From the NCBI GenBank assembly GCA_904420085.1, contig CAJFUA010000072.1:42153-106152 (forward strand): a DNA stretch of 64,000 nucleotides, read 5' to 3'. Below are positions 1 through 8,267 of the stretch, piece after piece. The number at the start of each line of letters is the position of its first letter. Positions within the stretch are counted from its first letter, which is position 1. The translations under genes were made by a program, and so were the position numbers. The DNA is from an uncultured Eubacterium sp. (GTDB lineage Bacteria; Bacillota; Clostridia; Lachnospirales; Lachnospiraceae). The notes under the pieces were generated by a model. It saw nothing but the letters and a program-made list of their open reading frames with translations, did no database searches and was not told where the DNA came from.

Positions 1-242
1 AGTATTTTTATTTAAAAGTTATTGATACGGGAATCGGAATCGCAGAGGAAGATCAGGAGCATGTATTTGAGAGATTTTTCCGGGTAGATAAAGCGAGAGC
101 CCGACAGACAGGTGGTACGGGACTGGGACTTGCCATTACAAAGGACATTGTATTAAAACATCATGGCTCCATTAAAATCCATAGTAAAGAAGGAGAGGGA
201 ACTACATTTATTGTTAGAATTCCATTGAAGTATATCGCTTAA
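1..242 (+). CDS. Sensor histidine kinase, C-terminal fragment
   Basis: The reading frame is already open at the left edge (first full codon at position 3) and ends at TAA 240-242. The 79 visible residues are the end of a GHKL ATPase domain: DTGIGI (G1 box), the F box in ERFFRVDK, and GGTGLGLAI (G2 box), followed by the usual final strand FIVRIPLKY. This is typical of an HPK1-type membrane kinase such as PhoR/ResE that would phosphorylate an OmpR-family regulator upstream of the window. The sensor part and the phospho-accepting histidine are outside the window, so the signal is unknown. The GerMN lipoprotein gene follows after 15 bp and may be cotranscribed. Confidence 0.9.
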   Translation, partial: YFYLKVIDTGIGIAEEDQEHVFERFFRVDKARARQTGGTGLGLAITKDIVLKHHGSIKIHSKEGEGTTFIVRIPLKYIA

Positions 243-257
243 AAGAAGGTTACGCTT

Positions 258-1175
258 ATGAAAAAAGGACGATTGTTTTTGAATATGGTCATTTGCATAT
301 TGCTGCTTATCTGTTGTGTAGGTTGTAAAAGCGGAGATGTTGATGAACAGTCGGATATGAATGTTTACTATGTATCAGAGGACAGTGTGAAGTTGGTCAC
401 TCAGCCATACAATACGCAGAATACGGAGAAGGAAAAACTGGTAAATGAGCTGCTTGACAGACTGACAACAGCCGGAGAAGGAACGAATAAAAGCGCAATC
501 CCAAAAGAAGTGGCTGTATTGGGCTACAGTGTGGTAGACAGAATCGCTAAGATAGATTTTGACGAAAAATATTACGAGATGAATTCGAAACGGGAATTGC
601 TTTGCAGGGCTGCGGTCGTGCTTACACTGATGCAGATTGATGGTTTGGAATATGTAACATTTACAATCAACGGGCATCCTTGCGTAGAAAAAAACGGAGA
701 ATATCTCAATGCAATGAACGAACTGGATTTTGTATCAGACATAGGCAATAAGAAAGTAAAGGCAGTTGCGGATTTCACCTTATATTTTTCCAATGAAAAT
801 GGAACGGCACTGAAAGAATATAAGTTAAAAAATACGGCATATGGAGATAAAACCAAGGAACAGTTTATTATCAATCAGTTAATAGAAGGTCCGCAGCAGG
901 AAGGATATTATAAAATTATCTCCCCAAGAGTGAAATTATTAAGTGTTGTAACGGCAAATAATATTTGTTATGTGGATTTTGATGAGAACTTTTTGACGGA
1001 ACAAAGTCCCGTATCGGCGAAGATGGTTATCTATTCCATTGTAAATTCATTGTTGGAGTTAGACGGGATACACCGGGTGCAGTTGAGTGTGAAAGGGGAA
1101 ACCTCTGTGGAATATGGCAATATTTCACTTTCCCATCCGTTTATGAGAAACTTGGATATTGTAGAAATTAAATAA
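258..1175 (+). CDS. GerMN-domain lipoprotein
   Basis: A 305-residue exported lipoprotein. The N-terminus has a positive start (MKKGR), a hydrophobic segment and a lipobox-like end at CCVGC (residues about 19-23), so Cys23 is the probable lipidated residue. Two copies of the GerMN/GerM fold follow, roughly residues 50-160 and 170-295. Each has the pattern of a helix (NELLDRL; INQLIEGP), a strand with ID/VDFDE, and a second helix with a terminal strand. GerMN proteins are known from spore germination (GerM) and from lipoproteins coupled to sensor kinases. The gene sits directly after a kinase fragment, so a role as accessory sensor or envelope factor is possible but inferred. A good AAGGAG-type site lies at the end of this gene and serves the next one. 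Confidence 0.8.
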   Translation: MKKGRLFLNMVICILLLICCVGCKSGDVDEQSDMNVYYVSEDSVKLVTQPYNTQNTEKEKLVNELLDRLTTAGEGTNKSAIPKEVAVLGYSVVDRIAKIDFDEKYYEMNSKRELLCRAAVVLTLMQIDGLEYVTFTINGHPCVEKNGEYLNAMNELDFVSDIGNKKVKAVADFTLYFSNENGTALKEYKLKNTAYGDKTKEQFIINQLIEGPQQEGYYKIISPRVKLLSVVTANNICYVDFDENFLTEQSPVSAKMVIYSIVNSLLELDGIHRVQLSVKGETSVEYGNISLSHPFMRNLDIVEIK

Positions 1176-1186
1176 GGAGAACAGTT

Positions 1187-3613
1187 ATAAAAAGACCAAT
1201 TTTTATTTCGTTTTTGGCTTTTGTATTTGGAGAGTTTATAGCTGTGCAGAATTTATGGTGGCTGTTCATTATGATCATCATAGGATTATCTGTAATAAAA
1301 ATCATCACAAAACAACAGGTGACTGTATTTGTGGTGATTTTTTTGTTTTGCTTTTTAGGATTTCTTATTACTGATTATGAAATACAAATCAGGGATAAGG
1401 CATATGGCTGTGAAGAAAAACAGGTGGAGGTGACGGGGCGAATCAGCAAAATTGTTAAAAATCAGTATGGGTTTTATGTTTATTTACAAAATGTTTACCT
1501 GGAACAGATGAAATTGCGCCAGATGATTGTGGAGACAGAAAATGCAGAGGGTTTAAAAATAGGAAACAGAATAAAGGTTTCCGGTAGAATAAAGCAGTTT
1601 GCCACTGCCAGAAACAGAGGGAATTTTGACAGCAGAAAGTATTATATGTCTTTGGGTATTTATTTGAAAATTTCCGCAAAAGAGATTGAAATTATAAACA
1701 GTGATTATGATGGAATCAGACATTGTCTTGCAAAATTAAAGAACAGCATGGAAAAAAAACTCAATCAAATCTGTAACGGTCATCACAAAGGCATTCTCAA
1801 AGTATTGGAAGGAAAAAATGCAATTTATGAGGGGATTCTTCTGGGGGATAAATCAGATATGGATACAGAAATCAAAGAGTTATATTCTCTGTCAGGAATT
1901 TCTCACGTCCTTGCAATCAGCGGACTGCATATCAGCATTATTGGAATGTGTGTGTACAGACTGCTCCGAAAGAGGTGTTCCTTTGGAACAGGGGCATTTT
2001 TCTCCGTGACAGTGGTGGTCGGGTTTGGACTGCTGTCAGGGATGGCAATCGCCAGTATTCGTGCCATTGTCATGTTTGGATTAAAACTGCTGGGAGAAGT
2101 GTTAGGAAGAAATTATGACTATGTGACCGCCATATCACTGGCGGGTTTCATGATTCTTCTGGGGAATCCGTTCGTTATCTATAACGCAGGGTTTCAAATG
2201 TCCTTTGTGGCAATCATAAGCATTGTCATTGTGTGGAAAAAGATAATGTACATTTTGCAGTTGAAGGCAGGAGATAAAATAAAAAAGTCTATATTATTTA
2301 GTCTGACAATCAGTATCTGTATGAATCCCATTGTGGCATATCATTATTTTACACTGCCTACTTATTCCTTCCTGCTCAATATGCTGGTTGTACCTCTGAT
2401 GAGTGTCGTGGTAATTTCAGGTGCATCGGGCATTGGAATTTCCTATTTTGGAACAGGTGTCGGAAGCATAGTTCTGATGCCGGGATGTCTTGTGTTAGAA
2501 CTATATAAAAAACTTTGTAATATATCTTTGAAACTTCCTTTTGCCAGTGTCATTGTAGGTCAGCCTCATTTGGCTGCCCTGTATATATATTATTTGTTTC
2601 TATTTGTTGCTTTGCTCTGGTTGGAACACAAAAGAAGGGACAGTTTAAAGAAAAAGAGGCAACAGATGGATGAAATACCACAAGAAGGAATTATGGTTGC
2701 ACAATATTGTGAGAAGCAAAAGGATAAAAAAGGTGAGAAAAAGTTTTGGATTTTTCTGCTGGTGTTGACATTACTGTTGGAAATGATTTTGTATGGATAT
2801 TATCCAATAGAAAGATATTTTTCAGACAGGGCTGTGCTGACAGTAACTATGCTGGATGTGGGGCAGGGAGACGGAATGGTCATCCGAACGCCGGATAACA
2901 GGGTAATTACTATAGACGGTGGCAGTACATCCGTGGATTTGGTGGGAAAGTACCGCATGATGCCTTTTCTGAAATCCCAGTGTGTCAGAGAAATTGAGTA
3001 TGCAGTTATGACTCATGCAGACAGCGACCATATCAGCGGACTGCTGGAACTGATGAAAGAATCAGACAAAAATGGAGTTAAGATAAAAAATCTGGTACTT
3101 CCGGCGACTCCCTTGAAGGATGAAGCATATGATCAAATGATTCAGACAGCAGGGAAACATCATATTCTGGTGAGGTATATCACAAAGGGAGATTACATGC
3201 AGTTTGGAGAAGTGAAGTTTCAATGTATTCATCCGGGTACAGAAATAATATCTGAGGACAGAAATGATTACTCCACGGTATTGAAAATGACATATAAAAA
3301 ATTTTCTATGCTTTTTACCGGAGATATTTCATCAACACAGGAGCAGGAGGTAGCAGAGGATTTGAAGCAATGTACCATATTGAAAGTGGCGCATCACGGT
3401 TCAAAATATTCTTCCTGTGATGATTTTCTGCAGGAATTAAAACCAAGGTACAGTCTGATTTCCGTGGGCGAAAAAAATCTGTACGGACATCCCCATCAGG
3501 ACACGATTCAAAGATTGGAAGCAAGTGGAAGTATTGTGTTGCGGACAGATGAATCGGGAGAGATTACAGTAAAATCTGAGGGAGAAAATATGGTGATTGA
3601 AAAAACAAGATAG
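1187..3613 (+). CDS. comEC: ComEC/Rec2 family DNA uptake channel protein
   Basis: An integral membrane protein of about 808 residues that forms the channel for single-stranded DNA during transformation. The order is: N-terminal membrane and OB-like region (DUF4131), the central Competence domain with many membrane helices (LAISGLHISIIG, about residues 240-250), and a C-terminal metallo-beta-lactamase domain with MLDVGQGDG (about 555) and the metal-binding motif THADSDHISGL (about 607). The nearest standard start in this frame is TTG 1214, which has no ribosome binding site. The strong AAGGAGA at 1174-1180 instead points to ATA at 1187, which gives MKRPIFISFLAFVFGE, the classic ComEC N-terminus. 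I therefore place the start at the rare codon AUA. comEC-holA-rpsT is a usual clostridial order. Whether the cell is competent cannot be seen here. Confidence 0.9.
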   Translation: MKRPIFISFLAFVFGEFIAVQNLWWLFIMIIIGLSVIKIITKQQVTVFVVIFLFCFLGFLITDYEIQIRDKAYGCEEKQVEVTGRISKIVKNQYGFYVYLQNVYLEQMKLRQMIVETENAEGLKIGNRIKVSGRIKQFATARNRGNFDSRKYYMSLGIYLKISAKEIEIINSDYDGIRHCLAKLKNSMEKKLNQICNGHHKGILKVLEGKNAIYEGILLGDKSDMDTEIKELYSLSGISHVLAISGLHISIIGMCVYRLLRKRCSFGTGAFFSVTVVVGFGLLSGMAIASIRAIVMFGLKLLGEVLGRNYDYVTAISLAGFMILLGNPFVIYNAGFQMSFVAIISIVIVWKKIMYILQLKAGDKIKKSILFSLTISICMNPIVAYHYFTLPTYSFLLNMLVVPLMSVVVISGASGIGISYFGTGVGSIVLMPGCLVLELYKKLCNISLKLPFASVIVGQPHLAALYIYYLFLFVALLWLEHKRRDSLKKKRQQMDEIPQEGIMVAQYCEKQKDKKGEKKFWIFLLVLTLLLEMILYGYYPIERYFSDRAVLTVTMLDVGQGDGMVIRTPDNRVITIDGGSTSVDLVGKYRMMPFLKSQCVREIEYAVMTHADSDHISGLLELMKESDKNGVKIKNLVLPATPLKDEAYDQMIQTAGKHHILVRYITKGDYMQFGEVKFQCIHPGTEIISEDRNDYSTVLKMTYKKFSMLFTGDISSTQEQEVAEDLKQCTILKVAHHGSKYSSCDDFLQELKPRYSLISVGEKNLYGHPHQDTIQRLEASGSIVLRTDESGEITVKSEGENMVIEKTR

Positions 3614-3630
3614 AATTTCATGCTAGAATG

Positions 3631-3639
3631 TGTTATGAT
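3631..3639 (+). promoter_or_regulatory. Possible extended -10 promoter for holA
   Basis: The bases TGTTATGAT match an extended -10 element (TG-N-TATGAT) 43 bp before the holA start. The -35 position (3611-3616, TAGAAT) is poor, which an extended -10 can tolerate. Prediction only. Confidence 0.35.
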
Positions 3640-3681
3640 GCAAACGAAGAAAAACAGTGTGTGAATGATTCGAGGTAAACA

Positions 3682-4662
3682 ATGAAAACACTTGCGGCAG
3701 ATATAAAATCAGGAAATTTTAAAAAGGTGTATTTGATTTGTGGAGAAGAAGAGTATCTCAAATTAAATTACAAAAATCAGTTCATCAGAGCCGTGGCAGG
3801 TGATGATACGATGAATCTGGGAATATATGAAGGAAAGAACTTTGACGTGAATGAAGTGATTGATACGGCGGAAACTTTTCCATTCTTTGCGGAGCGCAGG
3901 CTGATTGTCATGGAAGATACCGGACTGTTCAAGAGTGGCGGGGAGGAACTGGCTGAATACATGGGCAAAATTCCGGACAGTACCATCTTTTTGTTTGTGG
4001 AGCAGAATGTGGACAAACGAAGCAAAATGTATAAGGCTGTGAAAGCCAATGGTTACATTTGCGAGATTAACAGGCAGACAGAAAAAGATTTGTCCCTATG
4101 GGCGGCCAGAATTTTTGCCAAAGACGGTAAAAAAATCACCAATGCAGATATGTCTTATCTGATTGCAAACGTTGGAACGGACATGGAAGTATTGTCTAAA
4201 GAAATAGAAAAACTGATTAGTTATGATTTGAATAAAGAGATTATATCAAAAGAAGATATTGATGCCGTCTGTGTGAAACAGTTGAATGTCCGGATATTTG
4301 ACATGGTAGATGCCATATCCGTTAAAAATCAGAAAAAGACATTGGATTGTTATTATGAACTGATTGCAGAAAAAGAACCGCCTATGCGTATTCTTTTTAT
4401 GGTGGCGAGACAGTTTCACCTGATACTGCAGGCAAAAGATTTATCGGCAAGGGGCATGAGCAAGGATCAGATAGCCCAAACCATGGGCGTGCAGGGATTT
4501 ATTGCCACAAAAAGCATCCGTCAAAGCAGAAATTTTTCTGTCGCTGAATTAAAATCAGCGTTGGCAGAAAGCGTGCAGACGGAAGAGATGATTAAAAAAG
4601 GAATGCTGGATGAAAATATCGGAGTGGAGATGCTTTTAATAAAATACAGCCGCGCAGCGTAA
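3682..4662 (+). CDS. holA: DNA polymerase III subunit delta
   Basis: A 326-residue protein matching the delta subunit of the clamp loader, which opens the DnaN sliding clamp for loading onto DNA. The N-terminus has the family pattern KKVYLICGEEEYLK with the pseudo-P-loop region, then the AAA-like fold with IFLFVEQNVDKRSKMYK (about 94-110), the lid region DLSLWAARIFAKDGK, and the C-terminal helical collar domain (about 210-326, LFMVARQFHLIL). Delta lacks a functional ATPase site, as here. The neighbours (comEC upstream, rpsT converging downstream) are the usual ones in Firmicutes. A shared bidirectional terminator separates it from rpsT. Confidence 0.93.
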   Translation: MKTLAADIKSGNFKKVYLICGEEEYLKLNYKNQFIRAVAGDDTMNLGIYEGKNFDVNEVIDTAETFPFFAERRLIVMEDTGLFKSGGEELAEYMGKIPDSTIFLFVEQNVDKRSKMYKAVKANGYICEINRQTEKDLSLWAARIFAKDGKKITNADMSYLIANVGTDMEVLSKEIEKLISYDLNKEIISKEDIDAVCVKQLNVRIFDMVDAISVKNQKKTLDCYYELIAEKEPPMRILFMVARQFHLILQAKDLSARGMSKDQIAQTMGVQGFIATKSIRQSRNFSVAELKSALAESVQTEEMIKKGMLDENIGVEMLLIKYSRAA

Positions 4663-4746
4663 ACAATCACTTGGATGAAAAGATTTTCATTGAAGAGGAA
4701 ATATATTTTGTGCAGGAACAATATTGCCTGCCGGATTTTTACATAC

Positions 4747-4784
4747 AAAAAGAAGCTATAGAAAAACTACAGCTTCTTTTTATG
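4747..4784. terminator. Bidirectional terminator between holA and rpsT
   Basis: Arms 4747-4761 and 4767-4781 form a 15-bp stem with one A-C mismatch and a 5-nt A loop. The A-run on one side and T-run on the other let it end transcripts from both directions, as expected between convergent genes. Confidence 0.8.
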
Positions 4785-4801
4785 TTACAGTTTCATAGGA
4801 A

Positions 4802-5065
4802 CTATGCTACTGTGTTTACTAATTTTGTTAATCTGGATACTTTTCTGGCAACGTTGTTCTTGTGGTAAATACCCTTAGAACCAGCCATTGTGATAGCCTT
4901 TGTAGCTGCCTGTAAAGCTTCCGTAGCAGCAGCTTTGTCGTTTGCTGCAACAGCTGCTTCCACTTTCTTAATAGATGTCTTAACAGCTGATTTGATCGCT
5001 TTGTTTCTTTCGTACTTTGTCTGATTAACTAAAATTCTTTTCTTTGCTGACTTAATGTTAGCCAT
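4802..5065 (-). CDS. rpsT: 30S ribosomal protein S20
   Basis: An 87-residue basic, helical protein that binds 16S rRNA in the small subunit. The start MANIKSAKKRILVNQTK and the Ala/Lys-rich helices are typical of S20, and the length is the family's usual one. The frame is open further upstream, but the ATG at 5063-5065 has a strong site (GCGGAGGTAAG on the reverse strand) and gives the normal S20 N-terminus, so the longer reading is rejected. It is transcribed away from gpr from its own promoter, through a structured leader that looks like an attenuator. Confidence 0.96.
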   Translation of the reverse strand: MANIKSAKKRILVNQTKYERNKAIKSAVKTSIKKVEAAVAANDKAAATEALQAATKAITMAGSKGIYHKNNVARKVSRLTKLVNTVA

Positions 5066-5174
5066 TTTTCTTACCTCCGCGAAAAATAAAAAATTTGATT
5101 TCCGTTGAGAGAGATTGGAAATCTGTTTCACAATCTGCGTCCCTTGGAATATGCGGACTAAGACGCAGACATCA
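5066..5174 (-). promoter_or_regulatory. Structured leader of rpsT, possible attenuator
   Basis: The roughly 110-nt untranslated leader contains two hairpins. The promoter-proximal one pairs 5162-5169 with 5134-5141 (8 bp, GACGCAGA/TCTGCGTC). The second pairs 5117-5123 with 5097-5103 (7 bp) and, in the direction of transcription, is followed by AAATTTTTTATTTTT. The second hairpin therefore looks like an intrinsic terminator placed before the ribosome binding site, as in attenuated ribosomal protein genes. Feedback by S20 itself is an inference. Confidence 0.55.
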
Positions 5175-5180
5175 AAAGGT

Positions 5181-5209
5181 ATTTTAGTAAAAATGAGAGA
5201 TATTGTCAA
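5181..5209 (-). promoter_or_regulatory. Sigma-A promoter of rpsT
   Basis: On the reverse strand TTGACA (5204-5209) and TAAAAT (5181-5186) are separated by exactly 17 bp. The -35 matches consensus fully and the -10 has one mismatch. This fits a strongly expressed ribosomal protein gene. Confidence 0.85.
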
Positions 5210-5260
5210 TACTAATTTAGAGAAAAAACAGTTATAGGGAGAATATAGAGGATAAAAGAT

Positions 5261-6175
5261 ATGGAACAGGAAAATAAAATGAAAAATATTCACACGGACT
5301 TGGCCTTGGAAGAGCGGGAACGATTTGAGCGCAATGTAGAAATTCAGGGTGTGGAAATACAAAACAGTTTTGATAAGAATATCAATATGAATACCACCAT
5401 AGTGGACATTGTCAATGAAGCGGGTGCGAAAGCCATGGGAAAACCGGTAGGCAGTTATATTACAATGGAATCCAGAATTTTAAAAGCTCCAAAGGAACGG
5501 GAAAGGAAAAGTATTGCAAAGGAACTTTCCAACCATTTAAGAGAAATTACCAAAAAAGATTCCGTAAAATCGGTTCTGATTGTAGGATTGGGAAATAAAC
5601 TGGCCACGCCTGATGCATTAGGTCCGAAAACCGTGGAGGAGATACTGCCGGGGAAAAATGTTTACTGCATTGCGCCCGGCGTACTGGCGCAGACCGGTAT
5701 GGAAACCTTTGACATTATCAAAGGAATTGTGAAAGAAGTAGAGCCGGATATTGTGATTGCCATTGATTCTTTGGCGGCCAGAAACGTGCGAAGAATTACC
5801 ACGACCATACAGATTACGGACACGGGCATTACTCCGGGAGCAGGTATCGGAAATCAGAGAAAAGGGTTAAACCAAAAAAGTCTTGGCAAAAAAGTTATTG
5901 CCATTGGCGTGCCTATGGTTGTAAGTGGTGCAACCATAGTGAATGATACAATGGAAAATCTGATTGGTATCTTATCAAAGACAAATAATCACTCCGTTGC
6001 CAATCTCTTTAAAGATTATACGCGGGAAGAAAAATATCAGTTGTTTGAAGAACTGTTATCAGAGGAGACGGAGCAGATGTTTGTAACTCCCAAGGATGTA
6101 GATGAAATTGTTGAAAATTTGAGTACAACGATTGCTCACGGTCTCAATGAATTTTGCAGACAGGCATTGTTCTAA
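5261..6175 (+). CDS. gpr: GPR germination endopeptidase
   Basis: A 304-residue spore protease that degrades small acid-soluble proteins in the core during germination. The N-terminus holds the pro-sequence region with the family signature HTDLALEERE; the related Bacillus zymogen removes its own N-terminus late in sporulation. Later family segments include VLIVGLGN (about 106), TPDALGPKTVEEILPG, and PDIVIAIDSLAARNVRRI (about 165-180). The length is slightly below the Bacillus enzymes (about 370) but normal for Clostridia. It is expected to be transcribed in the forespore by sigma-F or sigma-G, but I could not identify a convincing promoter of that type in front of it. spoIIP follows. Confidence 0.94.
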   Translation: MEQENKMKNIHTDLALEERERFERNVEIQGVEIQNSFDKNINMNTTIVDIVNEAGAKAMGKPVGSYITMESRILKAPKERERKSIAKELSNHLREITKKDSVKSVLIVGLGNKLATPDALGPKTVEEILPGKNVYCIAPGVLAQTGMETFDIIKGIVKEVEPDIVIAIDSLAARNVRRITTTIQITDTGITPGAGIGNQRKGLNQKSLGKKVIAIGVPMVVSGATIVNDTMENLIGILSKTNNHSVANLFKDYTREEKYQLFEELLSEETEQMFVTPKDVDEIVENLSTTIAHGLNEFCRQALF

Positions 6176-6228
6176 TATATCCATGTCCCACATATATTAT
6201 ATAAGTGGGACAAAGGTGAGGTGTTTGG

Positions 6229-7518
6229 GTGCAAAGAGGAGTGAGAAGAAATACAAATAGAATCATGTTTCCGGAAGTGAGGATTTCCCAGTCACTGATT
6301 CAAAATATCATGAAAGGGGTTATTATTATTCTATGCCTGTATATTGCAGTAAAATGCGTCAATCTGATGACTGCAGATAAGGCAAAAGAAGTAGGGGTTC
6401 AGGTGGTAAGCGACACTTCAAAAATGCTGGCGAAAGAGATTGTGGAGAATGGAAGTGTTATGAGCCGTTACATGCTGTATGTGGAAAATCATGCTTCTAT
6501 GACGGAAGCGGCAAAAAAAGAGGTACTGGATCAAATCGTGTCCGAGTACATCAGCCACAGCGAATATACTTATGATACAAGTGACCCGGGATATTCTCAG
6601 GTAATTAATCTCATATATGAAAATGCGGGGCATCAGCAGGAAGAACCGACCACCGTACCGGAAGAAACCACAAAAAAGAAAGAAGAAAAATCTGTGAAAA
6701 CAGCAGCCAATGTGATTGTTCCTATGCCGAAAGTACAGGGAAAACTATATACGGCGGACAATATTGGAAGTTTTGACAGCGTTATCAATAAATTTTATAT
6801 TATTACAGCAGCCACCACCATCAAAGAAAGTGATATGCCTGTTAAGGCGGCAATGAATGAGGAATTTAAAATCAAAGGAAACAACAAAAAGCCACAGATT
6901 CTTATTTATCATACCCATTCCCAAGAGGACTTCAGCAACAGCAGTGGAGATGATTCCACTACAATTATCGGCGTTGGGGAGCGTCTGACAAAAATATTGG
7001 AAGATCAGTTCGGATACAATGTGATTCATGATAAATCGGAATATGATCTGGTAGACGGTAAACTGGACAGAAATGAGGCATACGATCAGTCCAGAGAAGG
7101 AGTTAAGAAAATATTGGAGAAATATCCGTCCATCAGTTTGATTTTGGATATCCACAGAGATGGCGTCAATGAGGGAACAAGGCTGGTTACGGAGGTAAAC
7201 GGGAAAAGTACGGCACAGGTCATGTTTTTTAATGGAATGTCACGGTTTAAAACTACAGGAGATATAGACTATCTGTATAATCCTTATCTGTATGAAAATC
7301 TGGCACTGTCACTGCAGATGAAAGTCAATGCCGAGGCGTATTATCCGGGATTTGCCAGACACAATTATGTCAATGCCTATAAATACAATCTGGATTTATG
7401 CAAACAGTCCATGCTGATAGAAGTAGGAGCCCAGACCAATACCTATCAGGAGGCAAGAAATGCGGCAGAACCATTGGCAAGACTCATTGATATCGTCATG
7501 GGGAAAAAGAAAAAATAA
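6229..7518 (+). CDS. spoIIP: Stage II sporulation protein P
   Basis: A 429-residue peptidoglycan amidase/endopeptidase of the DMP complex that drives forespore engulfment. It has one N-terminal membrane segment (about 24-46), a low-complexity linker rich in E, T and K (about 130-160) and the SpoIIP catalytic domain (about 215-425). The presumed metal ligands are seen in LIYHTHSQE (about 225-233) and LILDIHRDG (about 304-312), with a later glutamate in LIEVGAQ. GTG at 6229 is used as the start, with an AAGGTGAGG site upstream. In many Firmicutes lepA follows spoIIP; here a large inverted repeat and the converging dut follow instead. Confidence 0.93.
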   Translation: MQRGVRRNTNRIMFPEVRISQSLIQNIMKGVIIILCLYIAVKCVNLMTADKAKEVGVQVVSDTSKMLAKEIVENGSVMSRYMLYVENHASMTEAAKKEVLDQIVSEYISHSEYTYDTSDPGYSQVINLIYENAGHQQEEPTTVPEETTKKKEEKSVKTAANVIVPMPKVQGKLYTADNIGSFDSVINKFYIITAATTIKESDMPVKAAMNEEFKIKGNNKKPQILIYHTHSQEDFSNSSGDDSTTIIGVGERLTKILEDQFGYNVIHDKSEYDLVDGKLDRNEAYDQSREGVKKILEKYPSISLILDIHRDGVNEGTRLVTEVNGKSTAQVMFFNGMSRFKTTGDIDYLYNPYLYENLALSLQMKVNAEAYYPGFARHNYVNAYKYNLDLCKQSMLIEVGAQTNTYQEARNAAEPLARLIDIVMGKKKK

Positions 7519-7532
7519 ACCCATTGAAACAC

Positions 7533-7796
7533 TGCATCGCAGTGATAAAGGGCGTATCTGTCTCTCTGATAACTTCATAACTTAAATATTTGTAAATATG
7601 AAAAGAGGTTGTCAATCTGAAAGCACCGACTTCATCTTCACCGAATCTTTGATAGATTCGCTTCAGTGAAGTCTTAAAATCTGATTTTGTGAATCAGATT
7701 TTAACTTTCATTGACAATCTCGTTTCATATACAAATAAATTAAGTTCTTCAATATTATCAGAGAGACAGATACGCCCCTTTATCACCATCGATGCA
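7533..7796. repeat. Large branched inverted-repeat element (element A)
   Basis: The whole 264-bp interval between the convergent spoIIP and dut genes is one imperfect palindrome. The left arm (7533 to about 7622) pairs with the right arm (about 7706-7796); the outer ends read TGCATCG and CGATGCA, and about 40 bp starting at GTGATAAAGG match with only small gaps. The centre holds two further hairpins: 7629-7673, ending GACTTCA/TGAAGTC with an inner CGAATCT/AGATTCG pair, and 7673-7704, AAAATCTGATT/AATCAGATTTT. It carries no gene; the two short open frames in it are mirror images (both encode LSERQIRP). It may be a MITE-like element or a bidirectional terminator. Confidence 0.85.
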
Positions 7797-7810
7797 CGAT
7801 TCCGGTGGAA

Positions 7811-8242
7811 TTATTTGCTTCCGGTAGAACCGAATCCGCCGGTTCCCCGCACGGTGTCAGACAGTTCGTCCACCTCCTCAAAATCTACTTTCAAAAACGG
7901 TGCAATCACTATCTGGGCAATCCGCTCATTGGGCTCTACCACTCTGGCTTCCGATGCATGATTGTAGAGAGCCACCGTGATTTCACCCCGGTAGTCTGCA
8001 TCCACAACACCTACCTTGTTAGCCGGAGCCAGTCCCTTTTTACAGGAAAGACCGCTTCTGGCATAGACAAATCCTGCATATCCCATCGGTATTTCCATGG
8101 CAATGCCGGTTCCGATAAATGCCGTTTCGCCCGGCTGGAGGGTGATTGGTTCGTCAATGCATGCATATAAATCAGCTCCGGCAGCATATTGGGAACCATA
8201 AGTCGGTATGGTTGCTTTTTTATTTAATTTCTTAATATTCAT
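7811..8242 (-). CDS. dut: dUTP diphosphatase
   Basis: A 143-residue trimeric dUTPase that hydrolyses dUTP to dUMP and pyrophosphate, keeping uracil out of DNA and feeding dTMP synthesis. All five family motifs are visible: GADLYAC (motif 1), ARSGLSCK (2), NKVGVVDADYRGEI (3), ERIAQIVI (4) and the C-terminal arm RGTGGFGSTG (5). The open frame runs 20 codons further upstream, but the ATG at 8240-8242 is preceded by GGAAAGGAG and gives the normal start MNIKKLN, so it is preferred. It is followed by element A and preceded by nrdG in the same direction, suggesting a small nucleotide-metabolism operon. Confidence 0.95.
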   Translation of the reverse strand: MNIKKLNKKATIPTYGSQYAAGADLYACIDEPITLQPGETAFIGTGIAMEIPMGYAGFVYARSGLSCKKGLAPANKVGVVDADYRGEITVALYNHASEARVVEPNERIAQIVIAPFLKVDFEEVDELSDTVRGTGGFGSTGSK

Positions 8243-8267
8243 TTGTATGTTTCTCCTTTCCATTCGT

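Noticed and set aside
4671..4868. Forward frame encoding 65 residues after holA
   Set aside because: It runs through the bidirectional terminator and into the end of rpsT, has no ribosome binding site and no recognisable sequence.
5178..5214. Sigma-G or sigma-F promoter for gpr
   Set aside because: An AATACTA resembling a -10 is present, but the only GTATT-like -35 lies about 24 bp away, too far; the same bases form the opposing rpsT promoter.
5066..5362. N-terminal extension of rpsT by about 99 codons
   Set aside because: The frame is open by chance; the extension covers the promoter and leader, and the ATG at 5065 with a strong ribosome binding site gives the standard S20 protein.
7396..7961. 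Two short frames on opposite strands both encoding LSERQIRP
   Set aside because: They are the two arms of the element A palindrome read in mirror image, not genes.
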